Part shown: positions 1 to 8,090 of the stretch, piece after piece
How the letters are laid out: every line of letters starts with the position of its first letter
Position numbering within the stretch: the first letter of the stretch is position 1
DNA from: Aureliella sp046290675
GTDB lineage: Bacteria > Planctomycetota > Planctomycetia > Pirellulales > Pirellulaceae
Direction of reading: 5' to 3'
DNA length: 64,000 nt
Assembly (NCBI GenBank): GCA_046290675.1
Contig: JBKAHA010000003.1
Coordinates: forward strand, 558,001-622,000
Notes under the pieces: model-generated
The model's input: only the letters and a program-made list of their open reading frames with translations
Database searches by the model: none
Told to the model about the DNA's origin: nothing
Position numbers and translations under genes: made by a program

Positions 1-2480
1 AACCTTGCGAGCTCGATTCGCATCTCAGTTTCGGTCGCAACCGACTGCTGAAGCTGCTGTTCTTGAGCCGTGACTTCTAGAGAAAACTGATCTAGCTTGG
101 TGGCAATTGCTTTCGACTGCCTTTCCAAATCGGCGAAAGCATTGTCGAGCCGCTCAAGTTCCGGCTGCAATTCGGCTTGTTCCTTGCGAGCCTTCTCTGC
201 TTGTGATTCCGTGTCGGTGAGCTGGTCTCGAATTTCTTGCTGACTACGTCGGGCTTCGTCGGCGATGGCCTGCTGCCTGGTAAGGCTCTGAGAGTGCTCG
301 GCAACTTTCGCTTCTAGCTCGTCAATCTCAGGTGCTTGAGCCGATACAAGAGTCGTTTGGGTCTTTAATGCAATCCGGAGCTGTCGCAATTGGTCTTCGA
401 GTTCCGCAATCTCCTGCTCACCGACTTGCATTTCACTGCGTCGCGAGACGAGGCCTGACGCTGACTGCGAGGCACCCAACGTGATGAGCCCATCTGATTC
501 AATAAGCTCACCGCCACGGGTAATGAAACGCAGTCCGGCACCTCGGAAATGTCCCAGCTCCAGCGCGACTTCAAGGCTTTCGACAAGCCAGGTTGTACCC
601 AGTAAATATCGCACAAGTGGTTCGTACAGGTTTTTGCAACGGACAAGCCGATCGGCGCGACCGACCACGCCGTTGACTCCATCAAGCTGGACTTTTTCGC
701 CGAATCGGCGCGTCGGCACACGGTCCAATCGCATCAAGCTCAGCCGGCCTGGCACCTGTAGTGTGCCGTCGCGAAGGTCGCTAATGATCTCATCGTTTTC
801 GGTGATCAAGATGTTTGCAGCGCTACCGAGGGCCGTATCAATCAGTTGCGCTAGATCGACATCGACAGCGATAATGTCCGCCACCAATCCGTGGATTGTT
901 TTTAAGCTTGGTGTATCAGAATGCGAAGCGAGTTCGAACAAATGTCTTGCTCCGCCGTCGACCCCGTCTAGGTGACGTTGGAGCTCACGAAGAATCTCAA
1001 GACGCTCTGAGGCGCCGGCAAGTCGGCCTGTAGTCAACGCAACTTGTTCATTGAGTTCTGAGAGTTTCTTTTGCTCACCGGTGAGCTGCTCCTTGGCCTG
1101 TGCTAACCGTGATTGAGACGCTTCCAAGTGAGTTTGAAGCTCTGCGAGTCTAGCGTCAGCCTTGTCGACCACGGCAATGGCCTGTTGCTCTGCGAGCTTG
1201 CTGTTTTGCAGTTTTTCACCGAGCGATTCCAGTTGTTTCGATAGTGCGGCAAGCAGACGCTCGTGCTCTGACCGCTGCGTCGAATGCTTGGAAATCGTAG
1301 TCAAGTTTTCGAGCTGCTGCTGGCGCAAGACCTCTTGTTGTTCGAGAATCGAATTCAGATTGTCACGAGCTTGCTGTGTACGCGTTGCAGACTCATTCGC
1401 GCGGTTTTGGGCTGCGGCAAATTCCGTTTGCGCGTTTTCGAGACGCGTTGAGAGTGCGGCTAGTTCAGATTCCAGCAAACTTGTTTTTTCACTTAGAGTC
1501 GCCCGCTTCTGAACCAGTCGATCCTGTTCCTGTTCGTTCTCAGTGATTCGTTCCCGCAGAGTGGATTGTTTGTTCTGGTCCACAGCGATGCGTTGCTGCG
1601 CATCCTGGAGGCGAGCGTCCACTTCCTGGCATTTCCGCGCCACATCATGCAAGTTGAGTTCCGCATCGCGTGCTGCGGAAGTTGCTTCCTCCAGTTCGAC
1701 TTGCTTCAGATTAGTATCTGAAGTCAATTGCTGAAGTCGGTGCTCTATATTCTCAACTTTGCTATTCAGCTGAGAGTATTCGGTCCAACCTAGCCGTAAT
1801 CGCAATTCGCTCAAACGAGAATTCATCTCGCGGTATCGTTGTGCCTTGGTCGCCTGAGATTTGAGGCGATTCAGACGCGTATGGACTTCGTCAACAATGT
1901 CCTTGAGCCGAGTCAGGTTCTGCTCGACGCGTTCCAGCCGCCGATTCGCTTCCGCTTTTTTCGCGTTGAAGCGGCTGATTCCAGCTGCTTCTTCAAAGAT
2001 GATTCGGCGGTCGCGAGGCGAGGCCTGGAGCATTCGGTCGACTTTGCCCTGTTCAATCAGGCTGTATGCATCGACTCCGACGCCCGTTCCACGAAACAGA
2101 TTCTTAATGTCCTTGAGTCGACAGGCCTGACCATTGATTAGGTACTCCCCTTCCCCGCTCCGATAAACCCGTCGAGTGACATTGACCTCTTCGGTGTCGA
2201 CTTCCAGCTTTCGCTCTCGATTGTCAAAAACTAGCGTCGCTTCGGCACTATTGCACGGTTTCCGACCTGCCGAACTCGAGCCTTTGAAGATGACATCGAT
2301 CATGTCCTTGCCACGCAGCGCTTTAGCGCTCTGGGCACCAAGGACCCATTTAATCGCGTCAACTACGTTCGACTTGCCCGATCCGTTGGGACCCACGATG
2401 ACCGTGATCCCATCTGGGAAGTCGAAACGAGTTTTCTCGGCGAAGCTTTTGAAGCCGGCGAGTTCGAGCGCTGTTAGCAT
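1..2480 (-). CDS. smc: Chromosome segregation ATPase SMC (partial, C-terminal part outside window)
   Basis: The ATG at 2480 opens a frame that stays open to base 1, giving the first 826 residues. SMC homodimers with ScpA/ScpB organise and segregate the chromosome. The N-terminal head carries the Walker A motif GPNGSGKSN at residues 30-38, followed by the family stretch through KDMIDVIFKG and the region ending EEAAGISRF. Long Gln/Glu/Leu-rich coiled coil follows to about residue 505. The globular hinge lies at about 507-670 and includes DGVNGVVGRADRL and GAGLRFITRGGEL. A second coiled coil then runs off the window, so the C-terminal head (signature, Walker B) is not seen. The gene lies 59 bp downstream of the FlgI-like gene on the same strand and may be co-transcribed with it. 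The family call is very secure. Confidence 0.97.
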   Translation of the reverse strand, partial: MLTALELAGFKSFAEKTRFDFPDGITVIVGPNGSGKSNVVDAIKWVLGAQSAKALRGKDMIDVIFKGSSSAGRKPCNSAEATLVFDNRERKLEVDTEEVNVTRRVYRSGEGEYLINGQACRLKDIKNLFRGTGVGVDAYSLIEQGKVDRMLQASPRDRRIIFEEAAGISRFNAKKAEANRRLERVEQNLTRLKDIVDEVHTRLNRLKSQATKAQRYREMNSRLSELRLRLGWTEYSQLNSKVENIEHRLQQLTSDTNLKQVELEEATSAARDAELNLHDVARKCQEVDARLQDAQQRIAVDQNKQSTLRERITENEQEQDRLVQKRATLSEKTSLLESELAALSTRLENAQTEFAAAQNRANESATRTQQARDNLNSILEQQEVLRQQQLENLTTISKHSTQRSEHERLLAALSKQLESLGEKLQNSKLAEQQAIAVVDKADARLAELQTHLEASQSRLAQAKEQLTGEQKKLSELNEQVALTTGRLAGASERLEILRELQRHLDGVDGGARHLFELASHSDTPSLKTIHGLVADIIAVDVDLAQLIDTALGSAANILITENDEIISDLRDGTLQVPGRLSLMRLDRVPTRRFGEKVQLDGVNGVVGRADRLVRCKNLYEPLVRYLLGTTWLVESLEVALELGHFRGAGLRFITRGGELIESDGLITLGASQSASGLVSRRSEMQVGEQEIAELEDQLRQLRIALKTQTTLVSAQAPEIDELEAKVAEHSQSLTRQQAIADEARRSQQEIRDQLTDTESQAEKARKEQAELQPELERLDNAFADLERQSKAIATKLDQFSLEVTAQEQQLQQSVATETEMRIELAR

Positions 2481-2539
2481 ACGGTGCTAGATCGTTGGGC
2501 GTATCGAATCAGGACTGGGGATTGGAAGTAACAGCGAGG

Positions 2540-4345
2540 CTATTTGCCCCAGGTTAAAGGATTCCAGATCGATTTGGATGAATTCTCTTCAGCCGCATCA
2601 ACAATCTCGGGATCAATATAGGTGCTCTCGATCAATTCGCCTTCGAGTCCTGGTGCGTCCAATTTGGAGTTGCGGTCATAGGTACGACCCGACACGGGGA
2701 TTGGATTGATTGCGAACGGTTCGATGAAGTAGCCCTGTTCATGGCACTCTCGCAGGAATTTCACCCAATCTCCGAACGTTCCTCCGACCTCGGCGATGGC
2801 GTTCAGTACGCTACGAATGTCGGCATCACACTCAATGATCTTGTCTTCCTCTCCTGGGCTGAAGTGGCTGACCTTGAGTTTTCCGCCTGAGCCGGGCGAC
2901 ACCATGGTGCGTTTATTAACGTATTGGAAAGACGGAATGTGGAGTGTTGGGTTCGTGCCAAATAGGACAACTTCAGCCGTTCGGTTTAGGCTGACCGCGA
3001 CTAGGGGAGGACCCGATGATGGGATTTCAAGGATCGAACCGACGTCCTCGGTGGCTTGACCTCGAACACTCGCTGCATTTGGATCGCGTTTGCGAATCGC
3101 TCGAACGGCGCCGTATTTCACTTCAGGATCTGCCGCATGTAACAACTCGTTGAGTGCATCTTCGGCGTCATAGTGTTCGACCAGCGCCAGTGCATTGAAG
3201 CACATCGCTCTGAATGCTGGCTCGCGTAAACACAGCGATTTTAGCTTGGGAACGGCTTGCTTTTCGTTTAAGTAGGCCAGTGAATGCGCCGCGTAGAATG
3301 CAATTTCTGGGTCGGGGTGGTTTAAGCCTTCCGCCAACATCGGCACGGTAGAGTCCCCGATCGCCTCGAGCTGCCATGCGGCTTCTCGGGCCGTGGTCGG
3401 GTCGAGCAGTTGCTTTTGAATCGTTGCGATGCGTTCCTTCCGTTGAGCTTCGGATTCAAGAATTCCAATATGTGTGATGACATTGATGTAGTGGAATGGA
3501 TCCAGACGGTAACGTGGGGGAATCTTGATTTCAACGTAGCCCGCGTTGTTATAGCCCGAGTCACGCGGGGTCGCGACTCCCGTCATTTTTTGTCCGTCGA
3601 AATGGGTGAAACGTTGGTTGATCGCTGGAACGATGGCATTCAAAGTAATCGCATCTGCATATTCAGCATCGACGGAAAGCGCAAGATCACGGCTCTTGAG
3701 CAACCTGCCGCCACCAACGATCACTCCTTGCAGTTTGGCTTCCTCGCTGTCGTCGCCTGTGATCTGCGCCTCCGTGACGATGTAGCCTTTGACGCGCGCA
3801 AGAGGGAAGCCTTCACGAATGCGACCATCTAGCACGCTCATTTCCGTGAGTGGGGTCTCCATCAGCCAGCCGTGTTCTAGGTCGGTTGCATCGGCATGGG
3901 AGCTTTTTGTCACCAGGATATCTAGCTTCGAACCAACCGGACTTGCGGGTGGCACGATCGCCGTAGCGATGCCCAAAGCCGTTGTTGGCGAATCTAGAAA
4001 CGCGTTTGGTTGTGCTGCCTCTTTTCGGCGCATCATGTCCAGGATTTTTTCACGCTGCGAACTGGCTTGGACGGAACCCCCAGTGTCGCGCAATTGGGTA
4101 ATCAGGCCAATGTTTTCAATACGACTCTGCGTGAGCATCGCCGGACCGGCAACCTCAACGATCATGCGAGGGCGATCTTCGGAGACCAGCTTCTCACGGA
4201 GCGCGTCGCGCCGTTCACCCTCCGCAGTCCGTGTGTTTTTTCGCCCGCCGAACCATGGCGACATGCATCCACAGGAAGTTGTCAGGATGAGGGCAAGCAA
4301 CGCCAAGAACGATTTGGTCCGTGTAGGAGACGGTATCGGCAGCAT
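2540..4345 (-). CDS. FlgI-like domain lipoprotein with HEAT repeats
   Basis: The N-terminus (MLPIPSPTRTK, then a hydrophobic core ending LTTSCGC) looks like a lipoprotein signal with a lipobox-like LTTSC. The frame is open to a GTG at 4447 and there is another ATG at 4354; the ATG at 4345 is preferred because it gives a normal signal peptide. Residues about 60-290 resemble flagellar P-ring protein FlgI: the stretch PPASPVGSKLDILVTKSS followed by an LMETPL segment, a KGYIVTEAQI segment, GVIVGGGRLLKSRDLALSV, and an AINQRF segment. HEAT-type repeats follow (for example PEIAFYAAHSLAYLNE and VKYGAVRAIRKRDP), then a C-terminal domain I do not recognise. At about 600 residues it is far longer than FlgI (about 370), and no other flagellar gene is nearby. 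A non-flagellar envelope role is inferred. smc follows 59 bp downstream. Confidence 0.75.
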   Translation of the reverse strand: MLPIPSPTRTKSFLALLALILTTSCGCMSPWFGGRKNTRTAEGERRDALREKLVSEDRPRMIVEVAGPAMLTQSRIENIGLITQLRDTGGSVQASSQREKILDMMRRKEAAQPNAFLDSPTTALGIATAIVPPASPVGSKLDILVTKSSHADATDLEHGWLMETPLTEMSVLDGRIREGFPLARVKGYIVTEAQITGDDSEEAKLQGVIVGGGRLLKSRDLALSVDAEYADAITLNAIVPAINQRFTHFDGQKMTGVATPRDSGYNNAGYVEIKIPPRYRLDPFHYINVITHIGILESEAQRKERIATIQKQLLDPTTAREAAWQLEAIGDSTVPMLAEGLNHPDPEIAFYAAHSLAYLNEKQAVPKLKSLCLREPAFRAMCFNALALVEHYDAEDALNELLHAADPEVKYGAVRAIRKRDPNAASVRGQATEDVGSILEIPSSGPPLVAVSLNRTAEVVLFGTNPTLHIPSFQYVNKRTMVSPGSGGKLKVSHFSPGEEDKIIECDADIRSVLNAIAEVGGTFGDWVKFLRECHEQGYFIEPFAINPIPVSGRTYDRNSKLDAPGLEGELIESTYIDPEIVDAAEENSSKSIWNPLTWGK

Positions 4346-4793
4346 GGATTCCATTCCGTGCAAAAGGTGATGTGCCGCAGTTATTCCAAGCCCTAGGGTG
4401 CCAGAATCCTTCCTGGTCGCCGCCTCTAGGACGCTGCAGTTGGCCACGAAAGCGCTGGTGTTGACACTACAGAGCCTGTTTTGGAGGCGTCAAGTGTGTT
4501 TGACCTAGCGTTAACGCAAGCATCACGGCAAACGTCCTTCGTCGTGAATGTGAGTGACCGCCCTCGTGCGAGGTTCTTCGGCTGTTGTGGTTTGAGCTTC
4601 GTGTAGCCGACAATTTCCCGAGGAGCGGATCGCGGCTCTCAGAAGCGTGTTGGTTTAGGCGGTTCGCGTGGAATGGGAGGACGTCATTCGAGGGCGGAAA
4701 TAAAAACAATTCGCCGCAAGTCTTTGTGTTACCTAGGGCTACGGAAAGTAGACAAGATTTGCGTGGTTGAGTTGGTTGACCGAGCGAGCTTTG
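4346..4793. other. Intergenic region between divergent genes
   Basis: This spacer separates the minus-strand FlgI-like gene from the plus-strand MraZ operator and mraZ. Open frames here have no recognisable protein features. It presumably holds divergent promoters, but I could not assign -35/-10 boxes with confidence. Confidence 0.5.
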
Positions 4794-4828
4794 TGGGTAT
4801 CTTTGGGGCCCTGTGGGAGGAAATGGAG
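4794..4828 (+). promoter_or_regulatory. MraZ operator (TGGG repeats, 10-bp period)
   Basis: TGGG occurs at 4794, 4804 and 4814, and TGGA at 4824: four direct repeats in exact 10-bp register, each followed by an about 6-nt spacer. This is the known MraZ box arrangement (TGGGN repeats spaced by 5 nt), where the MraZ ring binds its own promoter and represses the cluster. The last repeat ends 45 bp before the mraZ ATG. Position and period both support autoregulation of mraZ, and rsmH if the two are co-transcribed. Confidence 0.85.
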
Positions 4829-4872
4829 GTTCTTCGTTATCCAACGTTTGCTTCGACTGTCGCCAGAAATTC

Positions 4873-5340
4873 ATGTTGCTAACCGGCACCTATCGACGAT
4901 CGATCGACGATAAATTGCGAATTGCAATGCCGAAGATGTTACGTGAATGCTTGGCGAAAACAGACATTTTCATCGCCCCGGGTAACGACAGTGCCTTGGT
5001 GATCTACACTGCCGAGATACTCGAGGAAATTGGGCGTTACCTTGGCAATGTCAGTCCTGCAGCTAAGGATGCAAGGGCATTTAACCGGCTGTTTTATTCG
5101 CAGGCACAACCAGCGGAAATAGATAAACAGGGGCGCTTACGTGTCCCAGCGGAACTGGCCTCATTGGCCCGACTCACTGGCGAGGTCGTTATTGTCGGAG
5201 TGCGAGATCGATTGGAGCTTTGGAATAGCGAGGCCTGGGAGACTTTCCTGGCTGGAAACCAGCCAAGCTACGACCAACTAGCTGAGCAGGTTTTTGAGAC
5301 GGCCTTACGAAATCAACAATCAAACCGAGGCCCTGAGTAA
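4873..5340 (+). CDS. mraZ: Transcriptional regulator MraZ
   Basis: This encodes the 155-residue MraZ/AbrB-fold DNA-binding protein, which forms rings and represses the division and cell-wall (dcw) cluster. Both SpoVT/AbrB-like repeats are present: the first begins GTYRRSIDDKLRIAMPKMLRE near residue 4 and the second contains AEIDKQGRLRVPAEL near residue 75. The frame is open upstream to 4813, but that extension would cover the MraZ boxes and the family starts just before GTY, so ATG 4873 is chosen. In the first repeat, Leu replaces the usual Gly after DDK (DDKLR rather than DDKGR). The next gene is rsmH, 400 bp downstream across a structured spacer; the usual ftsL/ftsI/mur genes are missing from the window. 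Confidence 0.95.
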   Translation: MLLTGTYRRSIDDKLRIAMPKMLRECLAKTDIFIAPGNDSALVIYTAEILEEIGRYLGNVSPAAKDARAFNRLFYSQAQPAEIDKQGRLRVPAELASLARLTGEVVIVGVRDRLELWNSEAWETFLAGNQPSYDQLAEQVFETALRNQQSNRGPE

Positions 5341-5401
5341 CCGTCGTTCGCTTGGCATTTGATCGACACCAAACCAAGGCATTTTTGAATTTATAGGTAC
5401 A

Positions 5402-5479
5402 GCCGGGATCCTCACTTCGATTTGTAGAGAATCGAAGAGCCACAAGCAGGCAGAGTTTGCTCTGCCTGCGGATCCCGGC
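5402..5479 (+). other. Three-way-junction RNA-like fold in the mraZ-rsmH spacer
   Basis: Three perfect helices nest as a three-way junction. P1 pairs 5402-5411 (GCCGGGATCC) with 5470-5479. P2 pairs 5415-5422 (CTTCGATT) with 5430-5437 around a 7-nt loop. P3 pairs 5446-5455 (GCAGGCAGAG) with 5460-5469 around a TTTG loop. The junctions are 3, 8 and 0 nt, so P3 could stack directly on P1. I recognise no known riboswitch or ncRNA family. The strand is assumed from the flanking genes. Confidence 0.7.
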
Positions 5480-5481
5480 CA

Positions 5482-5637
5482 CTCTCGCACGGAAACGCGA
5501 GAGCAGCGTTGGATTTAATAACGGACTGGGTCCAACGCCCACCGGTGGCCAAATGCGAGATCAAGGATGTTCTCGCGGCCCAGTGTGGTTTCTAATCTTG
5601 GCCGAGTTGATCGATTCGGCACTTCCCGCGACTCGGC
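5482..5637 (+). other. Run of further stem-loops upstream of rsmH
   Basis: Perfect inverted repeats follow one another. CTCTCGC (5482-5488) pairs with 5497-5503. GCGTTGGA (5506-5513) pairs with 5531-5538. The palindrome CCACCGGTGG is at 5539-5548. GCGAGA (5555-5560) pairs with 5571-5576. GCCGAGT (5601-5607) pairs with 5631-5637. A further imperfect hairpin around 5684-5712 lies just before the rsmH start. None has a clear T-tract, so simple intrinsic termination is not indicated. Function is unknown. Confidence 0.6.
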
Positions 5638-5740
5638 ATTGCCCTTGCTCACGTTTGCCCTAAGCCCGGTGCTAGCTTCCCTGGGTGTTCTTTTCCCAAT
5701 GGGAAGACCACCTCTCCATGATTGGTAGTTGATTTATCTG

Positions 5741-6652
5741 ATGAATGAACCGTCAGCCTCTGACTCGATTCATATTCCGGTCTTGCCCAGGGAAGTAATC
5801 CAAGAAGGAAGTCCCAAAGAAGGGGAGATATGGGCAGACGGGACAGCAGGCGCGGGTGGGCACACACTTCTAATCAGCCAGGCCGTTGGGGAGTCGGGCA
5901 GGGTCATCTCCGTTGACCGCGATCCCGAGGCAGTAAGTCGGCTCGAACGATCTGCGTCATCGAATGTAACAGTAGTCCAAGGATCTTATCATCAGCTCGG
6001 CCATATTCTAAAGCAGCTCGACGTTCCGCGGCTCGACGGGGTCCTCCTGGATTTAGGTCTTAGCAGTGACCAGCTTGAAGACCGAGCTCGCGGCTTCAGT
6101 TTCAAGGATGACGGTGAGTTGGACATGCGGTTTGATCAGACCGAAGGCGAGCCAGTTTGGGTTTGGCTACAGTATGCCAAAGAGAAGGAGATCGCAGACT
6201 CTATCTATCAATATGGCGAGGAGCGTTTCAGCCGCCGAATCGCTAAACGAATCGTTGATTTTCGAAGCAAGCAGAAACTGCGCACGGTCGCCCAATTGCG
6301 CGACCTAATTTACGCGGCGGTACCTGGCGGCCGCAGGACAGGAAGTGGACGACGAGCCCACGGACGGATCGACCCAGCAACGAGAACCTTCCAGGCGCTC
6401 CGCATCGTTGCCAATCAAGAGCTCGACATTCTCGAGAAGGCGCTGCGGGACATCCCTGATCTACTCGCGCCTGGAGGGCGTTTTGCCGTGATCAGTTTCC
6501 ACTCGCTCGAAGATCGCTTGGTAAAGCATGCATTCCGCGAAGATTTGCGTCTGGATGTCCAAACCAAGAAGCCGATTCAAGCGACGGAGGCGGAAATTGA
6601 ACGTAACTCACGGGCGCGGAGTGCGAAGTTCCGCGTGGCGACTCGCTGTTAG
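5741..6652 (+). CDS. rsmH: 16S rRNA m4C1402 N4-methyltransferase RsmH (MraW)
   Basis: This SAM-dependent enzyme methylates N4 of C1402 in the 16S rRNA decoding centre. The family pattern is complete: IHIPVLPREVI at the N-terminus, the SAM-binding ADGTAGAGGHT near residue 33, LDGVLLDLGLSSDQLEDRARGFS, the inserted helical domain with RRIAKRIVD, RTFQALRIVANQEL, and the C-terminal FAVISFHSLEDRLVKH. The frame opens at a TTG (5729), but ATG 5741 gives MNEPSAS and the expected length (303 aa). rsmH normally follows mraZ directly; here the spacer is 400 bp, and an outer-membrane protein gene rather than ftsL comes next. Confidence 0.96.
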   Translation: MNEPSASDSIHIPVLPREVIQEGSPKEGEIWADGTAGAGGHTLLISQAVGESGRVISVDRDPEAVSRLERSASSNVTVVQGSYHQLGHILKQLDVPRLDGVLLDLGLSSDQLEDRARGFSFKDDGELDMRFDQTEGEPVWVWLQYAKEKEIADSIYQYGEERFSRRIAKRIVDFRSKQKLRTVAQLRDLIYAAVPGGRRTGSGRRAHGRIDPATRTFQALRIVANQELDILEKALRDIPDLLAPGGRFAVISFHSLEDRLVKHAFREDLRLDVQTKKPIQATEAEIERNSRARSAKFRVATRC

Positions 6653-6876
6653 TCTCGAGAACGCGTCGGGGCACGCCGCCCCATTGCTATGCGGTGAACC
6701 GAAGTTCGCCCGTCGCCTTCGCAATATGGCTTGCTGTGGTACGCAGTCATTCCGTAAAAGCCAAATGATGCCTGGTTCAGAGCGACGGGGAGACCTTGAT
6801 TCAGGCTTTAGGAGCGTTACCGCTTCGAAGTTCTTTATTCTGCAGTGGGTTTCATTGTGCAGCATATTGATCTCGG

Positions 6877-7923
6877 ATGGCGCGTTCCGTTATGCCCACC
6901 ATTTGTTTAATCGACGTGGATGTTATGAATCGTTTCCTCCAAACGCGTGCGTATCGAACCCAACCTCGAAGCAATGACCATTCTCGCCAGGGAAAGTGGG
7001 GAACTAGTTTGGGGCGGTTGGGACCGATTCGTCATTGGCGGCCGGCGTGTTGCCTATTTGTCTTCGTGGCGATGGTCTCAACGACGTCCTCGGGGCAGAT
7101 TCCCGATTGGTTGGCCAATGCCGGCGTTCCTGCGGTGCCTGGGCCTGGCGGTGGCGATGCTTTGCTACAACCCCCGCCACCACTCGACCCGGAGACACCG
7201 CCTTCTGTTCTTACAGAAACAGAGTCGGGACCTCAGACGATTTGGTACTACCCATGGACTTGGTTTCCAACGGATGGTTGGGAGAATAGCGCTGAGCTTG
7301 GGATCAACGGTTCAGACGGGAATGCTGAGTCATTCAGTTTTCAAACTGGGGCACGCTTCAAACGTAAAACTGATGCAAACTTGTTTGATTTTCGGATTTC
7401 GCATAACCGCACGAAGGCCGGTGGGATTGAGACGCAAAACAATGCCTTATTTTTTGGAGACTACGAGCGATTTCTTGCTGACTCGCCTTGGACCTTGTTT
7501 GTGAAAAATGGCTTAGAGTACGACGAATTCAAGGCCTTCGATATTCGCTACAACATCAACTCCGGTGTCGGCTACAGCTTCTTCAAAACGGACGACTTGA
7601 CTTTGATTGGCCGTTTCGGTGCTGGTGTGTCGCGAGAATTTGGTGGTCCAAACAATGATTGGACGCCCGAGGCTCTGTTTGGAATGGACTATGAGCATCA
7701 AGTCAACAAACGCAATAAGTTGATTGCCAAAATCGACTACTTCCCCAACTGGGCCGACTGGAGTGACTTCCGCTTAGTCTCAGACGTAGGTTGGGAACAC
7801 TTGATCGACGAAGAAGGTAATTTTTCGGTTCGGCTCGGCGCGAACGACCGCTACGACAGTACGCCTAACGGTCTAAAGCCAAATGACATTAATTATCAGG
7901 CTTTGTTCCTGTACAAATTCTAG
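6877..7923 (+). CDS. DUF481-type outer-membrane beta-barrel protein
   Basis: A hydrophobic signal segment (WRPACCLFVFVAMVSTTSSG, residues about 54-73 of this frame) precedes a Pro-rich linker and a C-terminal half of alternating strands rich in aromatics, ending in QALFLYKF. A terminal Phe after alternating hydrophobics is typical of outer-membrane barrels. The pattern (FSFQTGARFKRKTDANLFDF, GVGYSFFKTDDLTLIGRFGAG) fits the YdiY/DUF481 salt-induced barrel family. The start is uncertain: ATG 6877, ATG 6925 and TTG 7012 are possible, and the last would give a normal-length signal peptide. The ligand or channel function is unknown. It follows rsmH by 224 bp and converges on clpB. Confidence 0.7.
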   Translation: MARSVMPTICLIDVDVMNRFLQTRAYRTQPRSNDHSRQGKWGTSLGRLGPIRHWRPACCLFVFVAMVSTTSSGQIPDWLANAGVPAVPGPGGGDALLQPPPPLDPETPPSVLTETESGPQTIWYYPWTWFPTDGWENSAELGINGSDGNAESFSFQTGARFKRKTDANLFDFRISHNRTKAGGIETQNNALFFGDYERFLADSPWTLFVKNGLEYDEFKAFDIRYNINSGVGYSFFKTDDLTLIGRFGAGVSREFGGPNNDWTPEALFGMDYEHQVNKRNKLIAKIDYFPNWADWSDFRLVSDVGWEHLIDEEGNFSVRLGANDRYDSTPNGLKPNDINYQALFLYKF

Positions 7924-8016
7924 GCTGTTGAACGACCTGTGAATCGCACCAGTGATACCTTCTGGTCTAAGGTCTCCAAGCGATCCCTGGAATGGAGTGG
8001 CCCGTCGAGTAGAAAA

Positions 8017-8047
8017 CGAGAGTGCACTACAATGGAATGCACTCTCG
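8017..8047. terminator. Hairpin between convergent genes (possible bidirectional terminator)
   Basis: CGAGAGTGCA (8017-8026) pairs perfectly with TGCACTCTCG (8038-8047) over an 11-nt loop. It lies between the stop of the barrel gene (7923) and the stop of clpB (8091). There is no strong T-tract, so the terminator role is inferred from stem strength and position. Confidence 0.55.
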
Positions 8048-8090
8048 CAGGGGACCAAATTGGCAATACGAACGCTTCGCATTTCGCGTC

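Noticed and set aside
4467..4889. 140-residue minus-strand frame opposite the mraZ promoter
   Set aside because: It covers the MraZ operator and the mraZ start antisense and has no recognisable features.
5402..5576. mraZ-rsmH stem array as a MITE or REP-type element
   Set aside because: No terminal inverted repeats enclosing the whole array and no flanking target duplication were found, unlike the element at 63638-63781.
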